Shown here: positions 33,834 to 34,110 of the stretch, piece by piece | Layout of the letters: each line of letters begins with the position of its first letter | How positions within the stretch are numbered: the stretch's first letter is position 1 | From: Metallosphaera yellowstonensis MK1 | GTDB lineage: Archaea > Thermoproteota > Thermoprotei_A > Sulfolobales > Sulfolobaceae | DNA length: 34,110 nt | Reading direction: 5' to 3' | NCBI RefSeq assembly: GCF_000243315.1 | Contig: NZ_JH597761.1 | Location: 934,844-968,953, forward strand | Position numbers and translations under genes: made by a program | The notes under the pieces: generated by a model | Told to the model about the DNA's origin: nothing | The model's input: only the letters and a program-made list of their open reading frames with translations | Database searches by the model: none

Positions 33834-34110
33834 AAACAACGTTCAACAAATAGGATATAAATTACTTTCCATGCTGAACTTCAAGGGAAAGAGAGGGGAA
33901 GAGGTGGCGAGAACCCTCATCTCAGCGTGTTTGTGGAACGATTCAGTAGAGAACAAGTCGAGGGCGTACGGCGTGTCCCCACAGACCGTGAGGAATTACG
34001 TGGAGGAGCAAGGGGTGGAAGTTATTGAGAAACTCTTGGAACAAGTGAGGAAATGTCCTTGAAGGTACTGAAGGGAGTCAAGGAGATAGACCTCTCAATA
34101 GACTGGACAA
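33813..34110 (+). mobile_element. Left part of an ISH3-like insertion sequence
   Basis: It starts with the terminal inverted repeat at 33813-33833. The transposase frame begins 58 bp further on, and the element runs off the window. Its right end is not visible. Confidence 0.55.
33871..34110 (+). pseudogene. ISH3-like transposase N-terminus, -1 frameshift, cut by window
   Basis: MLNFKGKRGEEVARTLISACLWNDSVENKSRAYGVSPQTVRNYVEEQGVE… is the helical N-terminus of ISH3-family (ISC1225/ISC1439-like) transposases. The frame stops at 34060, but the family sequence continues in the -1 frame from about 34047-34053: EEMSLKVLKGVKEIDLSIDWT, where the Asp of DWT matches the first catalytic Asp region. Either the gene is frameshifted or it uses -1 frameshifting at AGGAAA. 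The rest lies outside the window. Confidence 0.65.

Overview
This window looks like chromosomal DNA of a thermoacidophilic crenarchaeon of the order Sulfolobales, Metallosphaera-like in its moderate G+C. The evidence is the herA-mre11-rad50-nurA repair cluster, the short archaeal PEP carboxylase, a ferritin-like protein of rubrerythrin type, a SelD-related sulfur protein, many leaderless genes with a TTTTTAA/CTTTTAAG-type TATA box about 26 bp before the start codon, and IS607-, ISH3- and TnpB-type debris. The genus is an inference.

Layout. 0.3-2.3 kb: metallophosphoesterase, CBS/zinc-ribbon protein and a small hypothetical gene. 2.5-4.3 kb (-): an SMC/Rad50-like ATPase with a zinc hook. 4.3-5.1 kb: decayed TnpB-type DNA. 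5.1-8.9 kb: nucleoside hydrolase, Fur-like regulator, four-CBS protein, a Cys-rich small protein coupled to a methyltransferase. 9.3-15.5 kb (-): nurA, rad50, mre11 and herA, tightly overlapping and transcribed herA first. 15.6-21.5 kb: ferritin-like protein with a perfect internal duplication, bifunctional NAD(P)HX repair enzyme, Bcp peroxiredoxin, PEP carboxylase and amidase. 21.5-25.3 kb: membrane protein, DUF2203 protein, SelD-related protein and divergent rhodanese. 25.3-25.9 kb: two TnpB-type RNA scaffolds without a tnpB gene. 25.9-28.3 kb: phosphoribosyltransferase, release factor aRF1 and tRNA-Leu(GAG). 28.4-30.1 kb (-): TauE/SafE-type permease and MscS-type channel. 30.6-34.1 kb: accessory end with an IS607 resolvase pseudogene, an unrecognised 422-residue protein, a GC-rich broken DDE transposase and the start of an ISH3-like element.

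How the genes fit together. HerA-NurA and Mre11-Rad50 form the end-resection machinery for double-strand breaks. Peroxiredoxin, the ferritin-like protein and the Fur-like regulator suit an aerobic metal-rich lifestyle. PEP carboxylase supplies oxaloacetate, and the SelD-related protein with rhodanese suggests sulfur trafficking.

The strongest unusual signal is at the start of the aRF1 gene. The reading frame homologous to aRF1 has no good start codon. The only promoter-proximal ATG (26945) reads ATG AGT CTT TGA C, and a +1 shift on CTT restores the frame as Met-Ser-Leu-Asp. This is the CTTTGAC heptamer, with the same encoded Leu-Asp, used for autoregulatory +1 frameshifting in bacterial RF2 (prfB). 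It may be convergent autoregulation of an archaeal release factor, or a one-base sequence error. Raw reads and related genomes can decide.
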